In this document: positions 1 to 57,779 of the stretch, piece after piece
How positions within the stretch are numbered: position 1 is the first letter of the stretch
Layout: every line of letters begins with the position of its first letter
DNA from: Hippasteria phrygiana
Taxonomy: Eukaryota > Echinodermata > Asteroidea > Valvatida > Goniasteridae
NCBI GenBank assembly: GCA_037893225.1
Contig: JAZGUH010000276.1
Coordinates: 806,001-870,000 of the forward strand
DNA length: 64,000 nt
Direction of reading: 5' to 3'
Translations under genes and position numbers: made by a program
The notes under the pieces: model-generated
The model's input: only the letters and a program-made list of their open reading frames with translations
Told to the model about the DNA's origin: nothing
Databases searched by the model: none

Positions 1-354
1 ACACTTAGAATGAAATTTCAATATTGGGATTTTGGTATCACTGATGCCATTTTTTAACGTTATGCGGTACCATACCGCATAATGAGAAATGCCGAGAAGC
101 GTCAGATTTTGCCAGAGCAGGTCACATTTGTGTAAAAACATATCAGACATTGTAAACCTTTTTTTAAAACTCATTTTCACCTTCGTCAGAAGTACTTTAC
201 ACTGCAGAAGTGTACTGTAATGAATGCAGTCTTTGAAAGTCTTTCTGCACTTTTCAGTTTCTTCAATAAAGCTTGAGGAAAATAATGTGCAATGCACTCT
301 CATAAGATGACAGATCATGGTTGGATTTAGTCTGTGTTATGCCTGCTGGACTTC
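1..354. other. Intronic or 3' QARS1 sequence, nothing recognised
   Basis: No convincing exon, repeat or RNA gene seen. It must lie between exon 15 and the next downstream QARS1 exon if that intron extends past the window edge. Confidence 0.4.
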
Positions 355-423
355 AATGGCTATGCCACCACAAATCTTCCAGGGTTAATTAACCCTGGAG
401 GATAAGCGGTGGCACAGCCATTT
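355..423. repeat. Small imperfect palindrome (hairpin)
   Basis: Two arms of about 34 nt starting AATGGCT and meeting at CCAGGGTTAATTAACCCTGG. The outer part (AATGGCTATGCCACC against GGTGGCACAGCCATT) has a few mismatches. Probably a miniature inverted-repeat element or a foldback remnant. Confidence 0.6.
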
Positions 424-693
424 AAGAGGGCACTGTTATCACAATGGCGGCTAATCCAATAAGTACTCCATAGAGTATGACGTCAATCAATGCAATGTTT
501 GGAACCAGAATACATTCTAAACTGCATGTGTTTGGAACCATTGAAGCGGCAACTGATGTCAGACTTCAGTACTCTATTGTGCAGCCTACCTACCTCCTGA
601 CCATATGCGCTCAAGTGTATACAGTTTGAGCTGGGGATTAATACCCTTTGGGCCCATACCATTTGGGAACTCTCAAGTTTCATATGATGCACC

Positions 694-854
694 ATATGGG
701 GCAGAGCGAACCCCCTTCTTTTGTGTTGGTTGTTGTGTTCCCGGAATCTCAGGAATTCTTTTTTAGAAGTCTAGGGGGGATGTGTTAGGTAACAATAGTC
801 TGGAGAGTGTATATGGTATAGGGACAAAAAGGGGAATACCCCTCTGCCCCATAT
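694..854. mobile_element. Inverted-repeat element (MITE-like)
   Basis: The left end ATATGGGGCAGAGCGAACCC is mirrored at the right by a sequence ending CTCTGCCCCATAT. No coding capacity and no clear target duplication. Superfamily not assigned. Confidence 0.45.
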
Positions 855-1082
855 GTGCTGGGTATAAGTAATTTGCATACGTTTCTAAATCGCACTGACG
901 CCTTAAGGGTTCACGTTTTTCTGAAATTTGACAATAGCAATCAAGCACTGGCACATTATTAATACATGACCATAAATGTCAATATGTTATGATACAATTT
1001 GGGACATGTCGTTTGACCTTTGATGGGAAACAATTTTGTTTAGCTCTCCAATGAATTGAAAGGCTACACATAAATAGTCAAA

Positions 1083-1341
1083 AGATGGAATTTTTCCGTC
1101 GGGGTTGATGTAAATTAGAACAGGGATGTTTTCTCTTTTTGCCCTGTTATGTATACTCACTGTATACTCAGTGCTTTCCGAGAGCCTGTGTGACAAAAAT
1201 CACAGGCTTACTCAGGTGGGATTCGAACAGGCTCTCGGAAAGCACCGAGTAAACAGTGCTTCATATATTACGTCGGGACAGGGCAAAAGAGAAAACATAT
1301 CCATTCTAATTTACATCATCCCCGACGCAAAAATTCCATCT
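1083..1341. mobile_element. Inverted-repeat element with tRNA-like fragment at its centre (family 1)
   Basis: Two arms of about 110 bp face each other: AGATGGAATTTTTCCGTCGG at the left, and its reverse complement with few changes ending AAATTCCATCT at the right. The centre holds, on the minus strand, a tRNA 3'-half-like sequence with the B-box GTTCGAATCC. Arm and core sequences recur next door at 1405-1590 around a fuller tRNA-like core, so these are two members of one family. Confidence 0.65.
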
Positions 1342-1404
1342 TCTGACCGATTACGCGGTACCCGCTGCTGCATTGGATTTAAATTGGCCAGCCCACTCCG
1401 GCAA

Positions 1405-1475
1405 GCTCGGTGGTCGAGTGGTTAAGACGTCTGCACTAGTAGCAGGAAGTCGTGGGTTCGAATCCCACCCGAGCA
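1405..1475 (+). tRNA. tRNA-like sequence (Ser/Leu-type pseudogene) inside family-1 element
   Basis: Begins GCTCGGTGGTCGAGTGGTTA (A-box-like) and ends with the perfect B-box GGTTCGAATCC, then CACCCGAGCA. The acceptor stem pairs in six of seven positions. The predicted anticodon loop ACTAGTA lacks the usual T33, and the variable arm is short. I read it as a tRNA-derived pseudogene carried by a transposon. It is followed at 1476-1590 by the family-1 arm (GCCTGTGATTTTT...), cut off by the pogo-like insertion. Confidence 0.5.
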
Positions 1476-1592
1476 AGCCTGTGATTTTTTTCACACAGGC
1501 TCTCAAAAATGCACTGAGTATACAGTGCTTTATACATTACGTCGGGACAGGTCAAAGGAGAAAACATCTCTGTTCTAATTTACACATAAATA

Positions 1593-1768
1593 CAGTCGAA
1601 CACCTTTATAACAAGGTCCTTGGGACTTTACAATTTACCTTGTTATAACAGGTACCTTATATTATCAGTAATGGAAAACAAAGAAAAACAAAGACTCTGG
1701 ATCTATTTTTGTCCTTGTTATAAGCAGGATGTTGTATTAACAGTGCTCTTATTATCAGGGTTCGACTG
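1593..1768. mobile_element. Pogo/Tigger-like MITE
   Basis: Terminal inverted repeats CAGTCGAAC / GTTCGACTG flanked by TA on both sides (1591-1592 and 1769-1770). Internal TTATAAC motifs match the style of pogo-like elements. Non-coding. It appears to have inserted at the end of a family-1 arm. Confidence 0.7.
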
Positions 1769-2093
1769 TAGTTTATGTAACTTAAAGCTGTATTGAATTA
1801 ATGCGATGTAGTTATAGAATAATTAACTAATGAACTGTTCATTTTGTTTTCTTTAATTCCACAGACTTGCCCCTGAATTGGCCGTCATTTTTTTCTTTCT
1901 TTATTTGCCTTTGTTGTATACATTTGAAACTAACATTTGTACATATATGTGAATAAACTCTGAAAACTCTAGTATCTCTGGGTCCACTCTTGTTTTCACA
2001 TCACTAAGTAACCTTCGTCGCATGAGGAGTTACCACCCCCCCCCCCCCACAAAAATTGCTCTTCCTTTGGCTACACTAACATTGTAACTTTAC

Positions 2094-48447
<46,354 letters not shown>

Positions 48448-48640
48448 CTTTGCGAAGTTACATGTATTTCTCTTCTGATCAACTTATAAAAACACGCTGG
48501 GTAGCCTTGCTGGTCTTTCCTGATGCAATTTGTTGCAAATAGAGGGAGGTCACACACCCAACCCCATTCCGTAAACTTAATGCTAACAATGAATAATGGC
48601 ACCACTCTAATACTGTGTGGTCAATGGTTCACAAATCATA
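48448..48640 (-). promoter_or_regulatory. QARS1 5' UTR / proximal promoter region
   Basis: The stretch between the QARS1 start codon and the inverted repeat that begins at 48641. No TATA box or initiator can be assigned with confidence. The label rests only on its position about 0-190 bp upstream of the ATG. A transposon boundary this close limits the ancestral proximal promoter to roughly this interval, unless the element is part of it. Confidence 0.35.
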
Positions 48641-51600
48641 GGCCCTTTACGAAACGAGGCTAGAGGCTTCAGGCTACGGGCTAGGCTCGGGCTCGGCTTG
48701 GCCCAGGCTTCAACGCAAAACAAAATGGCAGCCAAAACGTTTCGTACGCTCAGGCTTCGGGAGGCTTCGGGAGGCTTCGGTTGACGGTGGCTTCGCGATT
48801 CGGTTATCGGCTCGGCGTCAATGGTAAACTGAAGAAAAAAATACTCGTGCGTAAATGAGTGTATTGATTTTTATCTCATGCAATTTTACTGAATTTGTTC
48901 CAAATATAACTTCACTAATCAACAAGGTTGCTGAGAATTTTCTTTTGGTTATTAAATTTATTTTAATAAGTGGGATTTTGGGGGAGGGGGCGGTTGAAGT
49001 GGGTTTGGTGAAGTGATCGAGTGCTGGGTTGATTCCTTCCTCCATGATTAGGTGCATGCTTCTAGATTTTTTTTTATATATTTATAAAAATGTCTTGGAG
49101 GTGGGGGTGCTTGCGTTTCAGTAATTCGAAGCATTTTCAGGACCACTTTGAAGTACCAACAATTATTACACAACCCTCGTAATAACCCATACTGTCCATC
49201 CCCACCAAGAATTATAAGTTAAATGCATGTTTAGTTAAAGGCAATTTGCAGTAATTAACTGCAAACCCATAACAGCAAATCAGTACCAATAAAATACTCA
49301 ATACCAAACTCAACTGGGTTTCTCGACTTTTAAATTAAAGGAATTTTATTCAATAAGATTTTCAAATTATAATTTAATGTGTTTTCAATTTTATATTTAA
49401 TATAATTTAACTATACAGGGTGTTTGACTATAGTATATGTCACTTTAATTTACAATGCAATACAAATTGAAATGATTTTATCATTAAAATATATGTTCTT
49501 TTTAAAGCAAGACTTCATTATGAGGTAACTCATAAAACATGAAAAATGTAAATATAATTTAAAATCAATATATAATGTACCTTCTTAACATTGTTGGTCA
49601 TTTATGAAAGATTAGGAAAGGTGTTCCAATAAAAAAATAGTGTTTTTGCTGTACGTTTATAATTAGGAATGAGAATATAAATGGGTAATGTATGGGTCCA
49701 AAGTGTGATGTGGGATAGATTTTGACAACCTGAAAACCTCAATTAAATCTAACTGAAGCTGTAAGACCATATTTCTATCTTCTATTCATTATTTAATATA
49801 AGTACTCCATTCATTCTTGAATTTGAGGATGCTTTTAACAAGTTTAAAATGACCAATAAAACAGGCACAGAAAATTCATCAATGTGAGGAGCACCAATCC
49901 AAATCAGCAGAGGTGACGTTTTTACAAGATGTTTTTTTACTTTAGAACAAACAAGACAAAAACATAAATATGCCAATTACGCAAAATAAAAATTGAGTCA
50001 AAATTAACCACTGAATAGATATCAAATAGAGGGGCACAACCATCACACTGTAAACTGTTTAGGCAAAAAAAATAGTTCTGCTTCCGGTTACCCTACCCCT
50101 ACCCTACCCTATTTTAATGGCCCCAATTTTTTCGGGGAAAAAGAGAAAAACACAAAAAGAAAACACATAAATGCTTTAAATACTACCTTTAAACCTTGAC
50201 TACATGTAGACACCTACATATTCTCAGCAATGCCACGTATTAAATCGGAAGAACTATTTTTTGTTGTTGGCCTTAAATGCAGATTTGACCATTCGGGTAG
50301 CATTAGCAATGACTGTTGTTTTAATACTTGTTGGGCAGGTAGTTTGCTTTCCTGGAGAAAGAGGGCATAAGTTAAAGGGTGCATCCAGAATTTCAAAATT
50401 CAATTGCTTATCAGAGGTAACAGGGGTGGGAAAAAAGAGTACCACAAACTTAAAGAATGACCCTTTATATTAACTGTTGCTGTGATCCAGTGGGACACCC
50501 CTGCCCCTATTCCAAAAGTGGGGGATAATTATTCCCCCTACATCTACACCATTGAACTTGTGCTGCACTATCAGTCCTTATAGTTGCTAAAATGTAAACA
50601 ATTATGTTGTCTGCCTTCAGATATTCATGTTAACTTGCCTTTTTGAGCCAGGCTTTCATAAAAGTACTCACTTTCAGTCCCTCTGATATTCTTTTGCTTA
50701 ATTTTCCAACAATACCAAAATTATAAGGGTGTGCCAACCATGCAAGTGTTAGCTTGTTATTGTTTTTTCAACAATAAATGAAAATGGTCACTGCAAACAT
50801 ACATAGAAATAGGATCCGTCTTTGAGTTCAGATTTCCAAGGACTTGAGAATGAGCTGCTGGCTTCACTATTACTTGTGCCATTTCTACTTGGAGCATGAA
50901 GTGGTGCCACTGCAACCCAACTACCTTATCCATACCCTCATACAACTGCAAGCCAGAAGGACAGCTGTGGTGCCTGGTTTAGGACTCTTGGTTCCTGTTA
51001 ACAACAGATACAAGTGAAATATTTATTATCACAAACTTAAACAATGCAATATTTGCTGCTAAAATGAAAACTGAATCCATGGCTGTTTTTGCTCGGTCTG
51101 GATTTTTAATCTCTGCCTACTTGCAACAAAAATATAATCATTGCCCTTTCAAAAAAGCAACAAATAAAATGTACAATGTATTAAACTACCTTAACTGAAC
51201 TCCCTGGAATATGTGTAAAATTGTATTAAAATGTGAGAATTTGGGATTTTTTTGTTAATTCAAAGATTTTTCATCCATGATATCCACAAAAAGGGAAACA
51301 CCTTTTGACACAAGTCAAATGATGCCGATGAATCAGTACCTGCAATAGCTATTTCTTCTTCTTATTATTTTTGTTTTGTTTTTTTTGGGGGGAGGGGAAG
51401 AAATTGTCAGCATGATAGCATTCATTTGTACATAAGCATATAACTTAGTAGTGGGTTTATGCTTCATTTGAAAGCCTGTTAAGTTTTTTTCTTCACATGT
51501 AAAATTACGTTAACTACAAATATGTAATAATGTGACACAACATAATTACGTACCTGTGATGTATAGCCCTGTCCATCGCCCAAATTCTGAAGTATTGACC

Positions 51601-52083
51601 ATATCCACTTCAAAGTCCTATAAATTACCCCGTTCCTAAAGGATTTTTTAAAAGAGAGAAATTAAACTCAATTAAGACAGAAGTTAGAACTTAGCCTTTT
51701 GTTTGAACAGATCTGATTTGAGTCTATCTCTTTTAACTCCACCCTTCAGAATTCAGATGTCACTGAACACACAATCCTAACTCTGCCTCTTGTGTCAGTA
51801 ATCTCGGATGTGTACATGTAGGAATTGGATTTCGGCAAAACGAGCAGAAGATAGGTCTACTGTTCTAGATGCAACTTAAATCGTTTTTTCCATACGTGTA
51901 TGCTTACACCGGTAACACGTATGTTTGCATGTACAAGTTACAAATCTCAACCTCTCTAATAACTCAAGCTCTGTCTCACTACTGCATTCGGAACTCTAGG
52001 TGACGCAACAGTGAGTTGGTGTAGGACCTCAGACCATATGCATAGCCCAGCGACCGGATTCCCCTATCCACAATGCATGTGTT

Positions 52084-52273
52084 CAGCGCAATCTGGAGCC
52101 TTGCGCAAGTTTATTGTACCATGGAGGAAGGATTCCTTCCTCCATGATTGTACTCCCTCCTGAGTTCTTATCCCTATGAATGGATTTCATATCCCTATGA
52201 ATGGATTTCATTTAAAGGGAAATGAGCTCAGGAGGGAGTACAATAAACCTGCGCAAGACTCCAGATTGCGCTG
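52084..52273. repeat. 190-bp palindrome with nested hairpin
   Basis: CAGCGCAATCTGGAG / CTCCAGATTGCGCTG outer arms, then TTGCGCAAGTTTATTGTAC / GTACAATAAACCTGCGCAA. Inside the left arm sits GGAGGAAGGATTCCTTCCTC, a motif that also appears at 49032. Two copies of ATCCCTATGAATGGATTTCA lie in the centre. Confidence 0.7.
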
Positions 52274-52309
52274 GCTCTACCCAAACATGGCGATTGTGTA
52301 TAGACTGTA

Positions 52310-52723
52310 GTGTAGGGCCCCTCTTTAGTTTGATAAAATTAGAGTCAAGGGTTTTTTCTCATTCCAAAATGACTTTTTCAACCTAAAGGAGACTTATCTT
52401 ACTTCTATTGACATCGTTTTGGGGAATTTTGAACAGTTTATTGGGGTAAAAAATGCAATTTTCTTACGCGCTTTACGGCAGTTGCCATGTGAATCAACGC
52501 GGTTTTGCGTGTTTACTGTGCGTCGCGGTGGTCGCCATCTTTATTTTCGCGTTGCGTTTTGTCGTCGCTTTACCCCAAAATTTCCCTCAAAAACTAGAAC
52601 CCTGCCCTTTATCTACGGCATACCTGTTGGTTTGTAATGTCGTTGACTAGTTTGGCAATTCCAATAACCTAAAAGTAGATTGTTTTCCTATATAGCATGT
52701 ATAAATAGGGAACATGGCCCTAC
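52310..52723. mobile_element. Inverted-repeat element related to 21240-21545
   Basis: Short ends TGTAGGGCC / GGCCCTACA enclose sequence that is a reverse-orientation relative of 21240-21545. The left end also resembles 45660-45715. Two overlapping ORFs of about 65-72 codons are not convincing proteins. Confidence 0.5.
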
Positions 52724-53203
52724 ACTTAACACACGTTTACGTTTATAGTATAATAATTAATAGTATGAAGTTGAAGAACTTGTCCTTGAACAAAAACAAC
52801 CGAGTTGTATCCCAAAATTACTTACACTGAAATTTCGCTTTGCCTGGCTCAGCTCCGCTGGCCCCAAGTTGTCCCATCTCCGTCAGAATCATTTATGTTG
52901 GCACACAAGGTGAAAATAAAAGCGAGATGCCGCACAACGGCCGTACTATTCTACCACACCACTGTTCTTTTTCGTTTTCAAGATGGCGATTCGCTGAAAG
53001 TTTTTCACACTGACGTCATCAAGCCTGTGTTCAGCCCCACTTCGGTAGGCTAGATAAGGCTTCGGATTTTGGCCCAAAACGGAGCCTCTGGCTTCATCAC
53101 CTAGCCAAAGCTCGTCATTTCGTATGAGGCTTCAAAATGGCAGCCGCAAAAACGTAGCCCAAGCCTAGCCTCTAGCTTCGTTTCGTAAAGGGCCATATAT
53201 TAT

Positions 53204-53486
53204 GGCCAAGTTCGATCAGCGACTATTTGTCAACCACTGGTCAATTTTGCCTGGTAACCTATGCAGAAAATATAACATGGGTACCAGGCAAAATCGACCA
53301 GTGGTTGGCAAATAGTCGCTGATCGAACTTGGCCATTTGTCAACCACTGGTCAATTTTGCCTGGTAACCTATGCAGAAAATATAACCTGGGTACCAGGCA
53401 AAATCGACCAGTGGTTGGCAAATCTGCATAGGTTACCAGGCAAAATTGACCAGTGGTTGACAAATAGTCGCTGATCGAACTTGGCC
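53204..53486. repeat. Nested multi-copy inverted repeat
   Basis: A unit running GGCCAAGTTCGATCAGCGAC through CAACCACTGGTCAATTTTGC to the CCTGGTAACCTATGCAGAAA core occurs several times in alternating orientation. The left half is itself a palindrome, and the right half repeats it with an extra inverted arm joined at CTGCATAGG. The ends mirror each other (GGCCAAGTTCGATCAGCG / CGCTGATCGAACTTGGCC). Confidence 0.8.
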
Positions 53487-53674
53487 TATGCTGCCGGATT
53501 TCAACGTGTTACAGACTGGTTCCTTCGTCGTACCTACATTTTGTACCGTGCAAAGCAGTTACAATTTAATAATTGAAAGTTGCCACCACGCACAGAGGGC
53601 GCTACAGCAGGAAGACCAATAATACCTGGCCGGCTGAAGCTAGCCCGCGATTAATTCAGCCTTGATCTCCTATA

Positions 53675-53870
53675 ATAATACAGGTTCTTATATTGCGCTT
53701 TTAGCAAGATCAAAGCGCTTTACAGATATTATTATCCCTGGTCATCGGGCCCATTAATCATTTCTGAAACCTTCTCAGCTCCCTGGGGAGTATGGGCTCC
53801 GTGCACAACTACCCCCTCAGCGGAAAGAAAAGGCGAGTTGGGGGGTCAATATCGACGCCATCTTACCTGA
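53675..53870. repeat. Probable dispersed repeat
   Basis: The sequence AGGTTCTTATATTGCGCTTT, then AAGCGCTTTACAGATATTAT, resembles a dispersed repeat type common in marine invertebrate genomes. It has only one clear copy here, so support within the window is weak. Confidence 0.25.
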
Positions 53871-54056
53871 CTTCAATTTAAGTGTCTGGTTCCCGCTGTG
53901 ATATTCTTATTGAAAACGCAATTATCGAGAGTCGGCGAACAGACACAAGCACACAAGGACACAAGGACACAAGCACCATGACCCCAGCCGGTCTCAAACC
54001 CACAATCTGCAGTGTCACCGAGGGTGCACCCATTGATCTCCATTATGGAGATCAAC

Positions 54057-54535
54057 GGGTGCACCACACTAAATAAACTCCCATTGACCTAGTGTAAAAT
54101 CCATCAACTTCACAGTGAACAAATCATTATCCAGGAGTCTCACAGTTTTTGTGACACAACTGAAAATTATAGTTTGATTATTAATCTGTCAAATTCTTTT
54201 CAATTTTTGGCAGGTCAGCATTTGATTTTTTTGCTATTTGTCCCCAGAGAGTACCACCCCCCAAAATGTGGGTTTTCCCAAACCGGCTAGCTGCCATTTT
54301 TTATAAAGCATCCCTCCACTTCACAAGCCAAATAGGACAAATTTTAAAGCCAAAATTTATCAAGTCTTCACAAAAGTTGAAGCACAGAACCCCCAAGTTA
54401 TGATAGCTGATCATAATTACACAATCTATTAATTGCATGACCCCAAAAATTTGTTATTAAAAAAAAGTTGTGGGTTTACAATTTATGATAATCAGTTTGG
54501 CGCAGCCATTTTGGCCTATTTAGTGTGGTGCACCC
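54057..54535. mobile_element. Inverted-repeat MITE
   Basis: Perfect 18-bp ends GGTGCACCACACTAAATA / TATTTAGTGTGGTGCACC. Immediately left is a small palindrome, GGGTGCACCCATTGATCTCC mirrored by GGAGATCAACGGGTGCACC, so its terminal sequence is partly duplicated. Non-coding. Confidence 0.7.
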
Positions 54536-54789
54536 CTATATGAGGAAGATGGTATCACTTGATGAGTATCAGACTGCATGAATATCCGTTTCTTTACCCA
54601 TGATCCAATGCAACACAATTGTGCTTTTATTGAACGCAACAATTTTCAAGTTTGGCAATGACATAACCTTTAACCTCATCCCAACCCTAACCCTGGCGCC
54701 CTTTCCTAAACCCAAACCCAAACCCAAACTTTAACCCCATTACTTCATCCTCACTATTCTATGGCCGGGGGTTAGTCGATACAACACCT

Positions 54790-55500
54790 GAATAAATCCC
54801 AGCCATCCGACTGGTGGATCGTCGATCACGTGCATTTAATTATTCTTCCCATCGCACGACGCGAACCCGCACCGCCAAAAAACGTTCTGTCACATGGTTC
54901 TATCAAACGGTAACGCGTTTGATAGAACTTCCCCGCCGCTACAACACGGCTGTCATTGGACTGGTTCCCGATCCCTCCGTTGTCCTTCGGACTTCAAAAT
55001 GTATATTATATACATACGGGGACCGGGAACCAGTCTAGGCTGTCATTCACACAAAATAGCGGCGGTGTTTCCGAACCGCGGTTTGTTTTCCTAAGACGAC
55101 GAAATATTGAAACTCGTAGTCGTAGGCGATGCTGACGCTGCTAACACAAAGAGACATATGAAATATGAAGTCAAACGATTAGAGGAATTTGCAAGACACG
55201 CAGGAACTAAACTGATTCGGAACTGGACCACTTTTTGTCGCGGTTTTATGCGGGACTGAGAAGGTAAACGGCACGTTGTACACCAAGAAATCCATGCATG
55301 CAATCTGTCGGATGTATTCAGGCGTTGTATAAAACAAATAATGAATGTTTCACATTCGTGCAATGGTAAGAATAATTTCATTCGGTGACAGATGGAATGT
55401 CCCATTCCACTCGGCTTCGCCTCGTGGAATGGAACATTCAATCTGTCACCTCATGAAATTATTCTTACCATCGCACTCATAAACATTCATTATTTGTATA
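54790..55500. repeat. Dispersed repeat, copy 2, with two palindromic insertions
   Basis: Counterpart of 4650-5215. It contains an 80-bp insertion at 54958-55037. Near its right end the single-copy sequence has become a hairpin (55372-55475) with TTCATTCGGTGACAGATGGA against TCTGTCACCTCATGAAATTA. No gene recognised. Confidence 0.65.
54958..55037. mobile_element. 80-bp mini-transposon with target duplication and empty site
   Basis: Ends GACTGGTTCCCG / CGGGAACCAGTC, flanked by the direct repeat GGCTGTCATT (54948-54957 and 55038-55047). The paralogous repeat at 4790 has a single GGATGTCATT with no insert. This is an insertion-plus-duplication event visible in the window itself. Confidence 0.8.
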
Positions 55501-55597
55501 CCATTAGCCGGCGAGCTAAAGCCGGAGAGCCGAAGTCGACGGTCCAACGACCAGTTTCGAAACCCCTTTGTACCGCTTTGTTTTATAGGGCCTGTTT

Positions 55598-55700
55598 GGG
55601 CCTGTTTGTTTCACACAGATCCGGATCGAGATCAGTGATCCGGAGCGTGGAAAGCTGCTCCGGATCACGTTTTAGGGATCCTGCTCGCGAGGTGGGTTCG
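55598..55700. repeat. Partial copy of the GATCCGGATC inverted-repeat family
   Basis: GGGCCTGTTTGTTTCACACAGATCCGGATCGAGATCAGTGATC, given here by position 55598-55640, matches the ends of 58191-58324. An inner palindrome is GATCCGGAGC...GCTCCGGATC. Confidence 0.5.
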
Positions 55701-55941
55701 CAAGATCGAAGATGGCGACGTGCGAGACGGACATAGAGAAAAAGTGAGTATTTTTTCATTTCATTTCATTTCATTTCATTTATTATTTCGCAGGTATACA
55801 TAACAATAGAGGAAAAGAATATAAATACATACATTATAAATAGTAATAAATTGCACCCCTGCAGGATCACTAAAAAGTTAACCTAATAACTATCGAGTAG
55901 TTCATTTGAAGCATTTAATGAGTTTTCGTGACGGTATTTAG

Positions 55942-57519
55942 CAGTGTTGTAGCCGAGTACCGAGTACTGCCGAGTACTTAGATTGCCGAGTACCATTCAA
56001 GTCCGAGTACTTTGCCAACCGAGTACAAGTACAGGTCTCCGAGTCCGAGTACTTGTATTTCCGAGTACGAGTACGAGTCCGAGTACATTGTGCTTGAAGT
56101 AAGGATGGGATGTTTACACGTTTAAACGAAAAAAAAATGCAAATCAGTTTAGACATTTTCCCAAACGTTTAAACAGAACTCAAATTTCAAAAATGGGACC
56201 TTGTATTTACGCAATCTACCTTCAAGTTTTATTTACAAAGAATCTACGATCTTTGAAAACGTGGATGTTAAATAAATTTTCCAAACCTGTGTCTTTGTCA
56301 TTATTTTAGTCAGTAATATGCAAGTTTCCAACACAAAAACACTCTCTCCTTCATGGAAAAAAATGCCACTTCCCGACGTGACATCACTGACTGCGCGACG
56401 GTCAACGTTAAACCGCCATCTTGAATGTCATCATGTATTCATGATCGTGAAGCATTAGTTGGTATTTAAGCCAATAGGGGTAAAAGGCGTGCTGTGTTTC
56501 GGGCCGTGTTATGAATATTTAAAAGGAAATCGCCATGACCATTCATAAATATTGAAACTAGAATCCCCTGGCCTTATAAGGGTGGGTAATTTGAATTTGA
56601 ATGCCTGTATCGGAAAGCGCCAATTTTGCCACTCAAAAGTGAGATCAACGATCACCAAAAAGGGATGATCCAAGCCTGGCATCGGCATGGGGAGGGGGAA
56701 TTCCAATTGCCCGGAGGCTTGGGATTTTAGAGGGTACAGTGAGGTACAATTTGCGTAAATTGCAAGATAATAATTCTATGGAAAACGAGGCAAGATCTGG
56801 AGACCACCTCCTGCGGAGTTCGCGCCGAAACTTCGCACAAACCCATCGAACGACCATTTTGAGAACACCTCGGCGTTTCACATAATGATTGGCCCAATTA
56901 CGGGTTCACGGCTAGATATTTGTCCGGTTCGCTCGTCGCCCCCGCCTTGCAAACAGGACGCTGGCAAGGGCTGATCTCTTTAAGCTCTCATTTGACAGAT
57001 TTTGCATGACCCGTGACGTAGCATGCAGCGCACAAAATAGAGATCAGTGTGTAGCGCGCGCTATAGTTGCATGCGAAGGTCATGATAAAGTTACCCATAA
57101 TACCATCCGTACTTCCTTCACAAGATTCTGTGAAGCGACATCAGCCCTTCCCATGCCCAGCGCCCTGTTTGCAGGGCGGGGGTACACGCGAATTTGTCCG
57201 GACGGTGCGCAGAGGAAGTCGATTTCTCTGCAATCAACCATTTGAAAGTATAGATATAATAATCAGTGAGGTCGTGGTAAGTCAAGCCATACGTTTTTTT
57301 TTATCGAGTATTGCTATTCGGGTACGAGTACCTTGATGATCGAGTACAATTTCGACTCGTCGAGTTCAAGTACTTTGCTGCCTGAGTACGAGTACGTCAG
57401 TTGGAGTACGAGTACTTTGACATTCGAGTACAAGTACGAGTACGAGTACGAGTATACTCTAAAAACGGTACTCGAGTAGTACTCGAGTACGAGTACCGAG
57501 TACGAGTACTACAACACTG
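55942..57519. mobile_element. hAT non-autonomous element with GAGTAC subterminal repeats
   Basis: Ends CAGTGTTGTAG / CTACAACACTG, flanked by a perfect 8-bp duplication GTATTTAG (55934-55941, 57520-57527). The CAGTG start fits YARNG. About 160-200 bp at each end are built of GAGTAC / GTACTC hexamers (55950-56095 and 57310-57510), probable transposase-binding arrays. The 1.2-kb interior has no transposase. Confidence 0.85.
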
Positions 57520-57779
57520 GTATTTAGTCATAATTCTTTTACAGTGTATTTTTGTTATTAAAGCCGGCTATGTACGATTTATTTACTTTTTCTGGAAATA
57601 CTAGATAGTTTATCATAAAAATAAACCCTTCTGCTTACAAAATCTGAAGCAGACGACATGTTGCCTTAGCGCAGCTAGCTCCGGCGACCCTGCTCAATCT
57701 CCCAGCATGCAACATATAGCGAGAGGGCGCCCTAAAGGATTCGCGATCCTGTTTGTTTTCGTCCGGCTCGCATAATTTT

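Larger units (their letters stand above)
48641..53194. mobile_element. 4.5-kb inverted-repeat element upstream of QARS1
   Basis: Left end GGCCCTTTACGAAACGAGGC, then TAGAGGCTTCAGGC; right end AGCCTCTAGCTTCGTTTCGT, then AAAGGGCC. Both ends also contain an AAATGGCAGCC-type block. No clear target duplication beyond a possible ATA. The 4.3-kb interior (48800-53040) is AT-rich. On the minus strand a possible exon at about 51550-51640 (NGVIYRTLKWIWSILQNLGD, donor GTACGT) and an open stretch at 50757-51000 (LQLYEGMDKVVGLQWHHFML) are the only protein-like pieces, and I cannot assign them to a transposase. It contains the MITE at 52310 and the palindrome at 52084. Confidence 0.55.

Noticed and set aside
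1405..1475. Functional tRNA gene
   Set aside because: Missing T33, imperfect acceptor stem and location inside an inverted-repeat element favour a pseudogene or SINE-like core.
1..2093. Further QARS1 C-terminal exons
   Set aside because: I looked for the expected conserved sequence after ILPERK on the minus strand and found nothing convincing; they must be outside the window.
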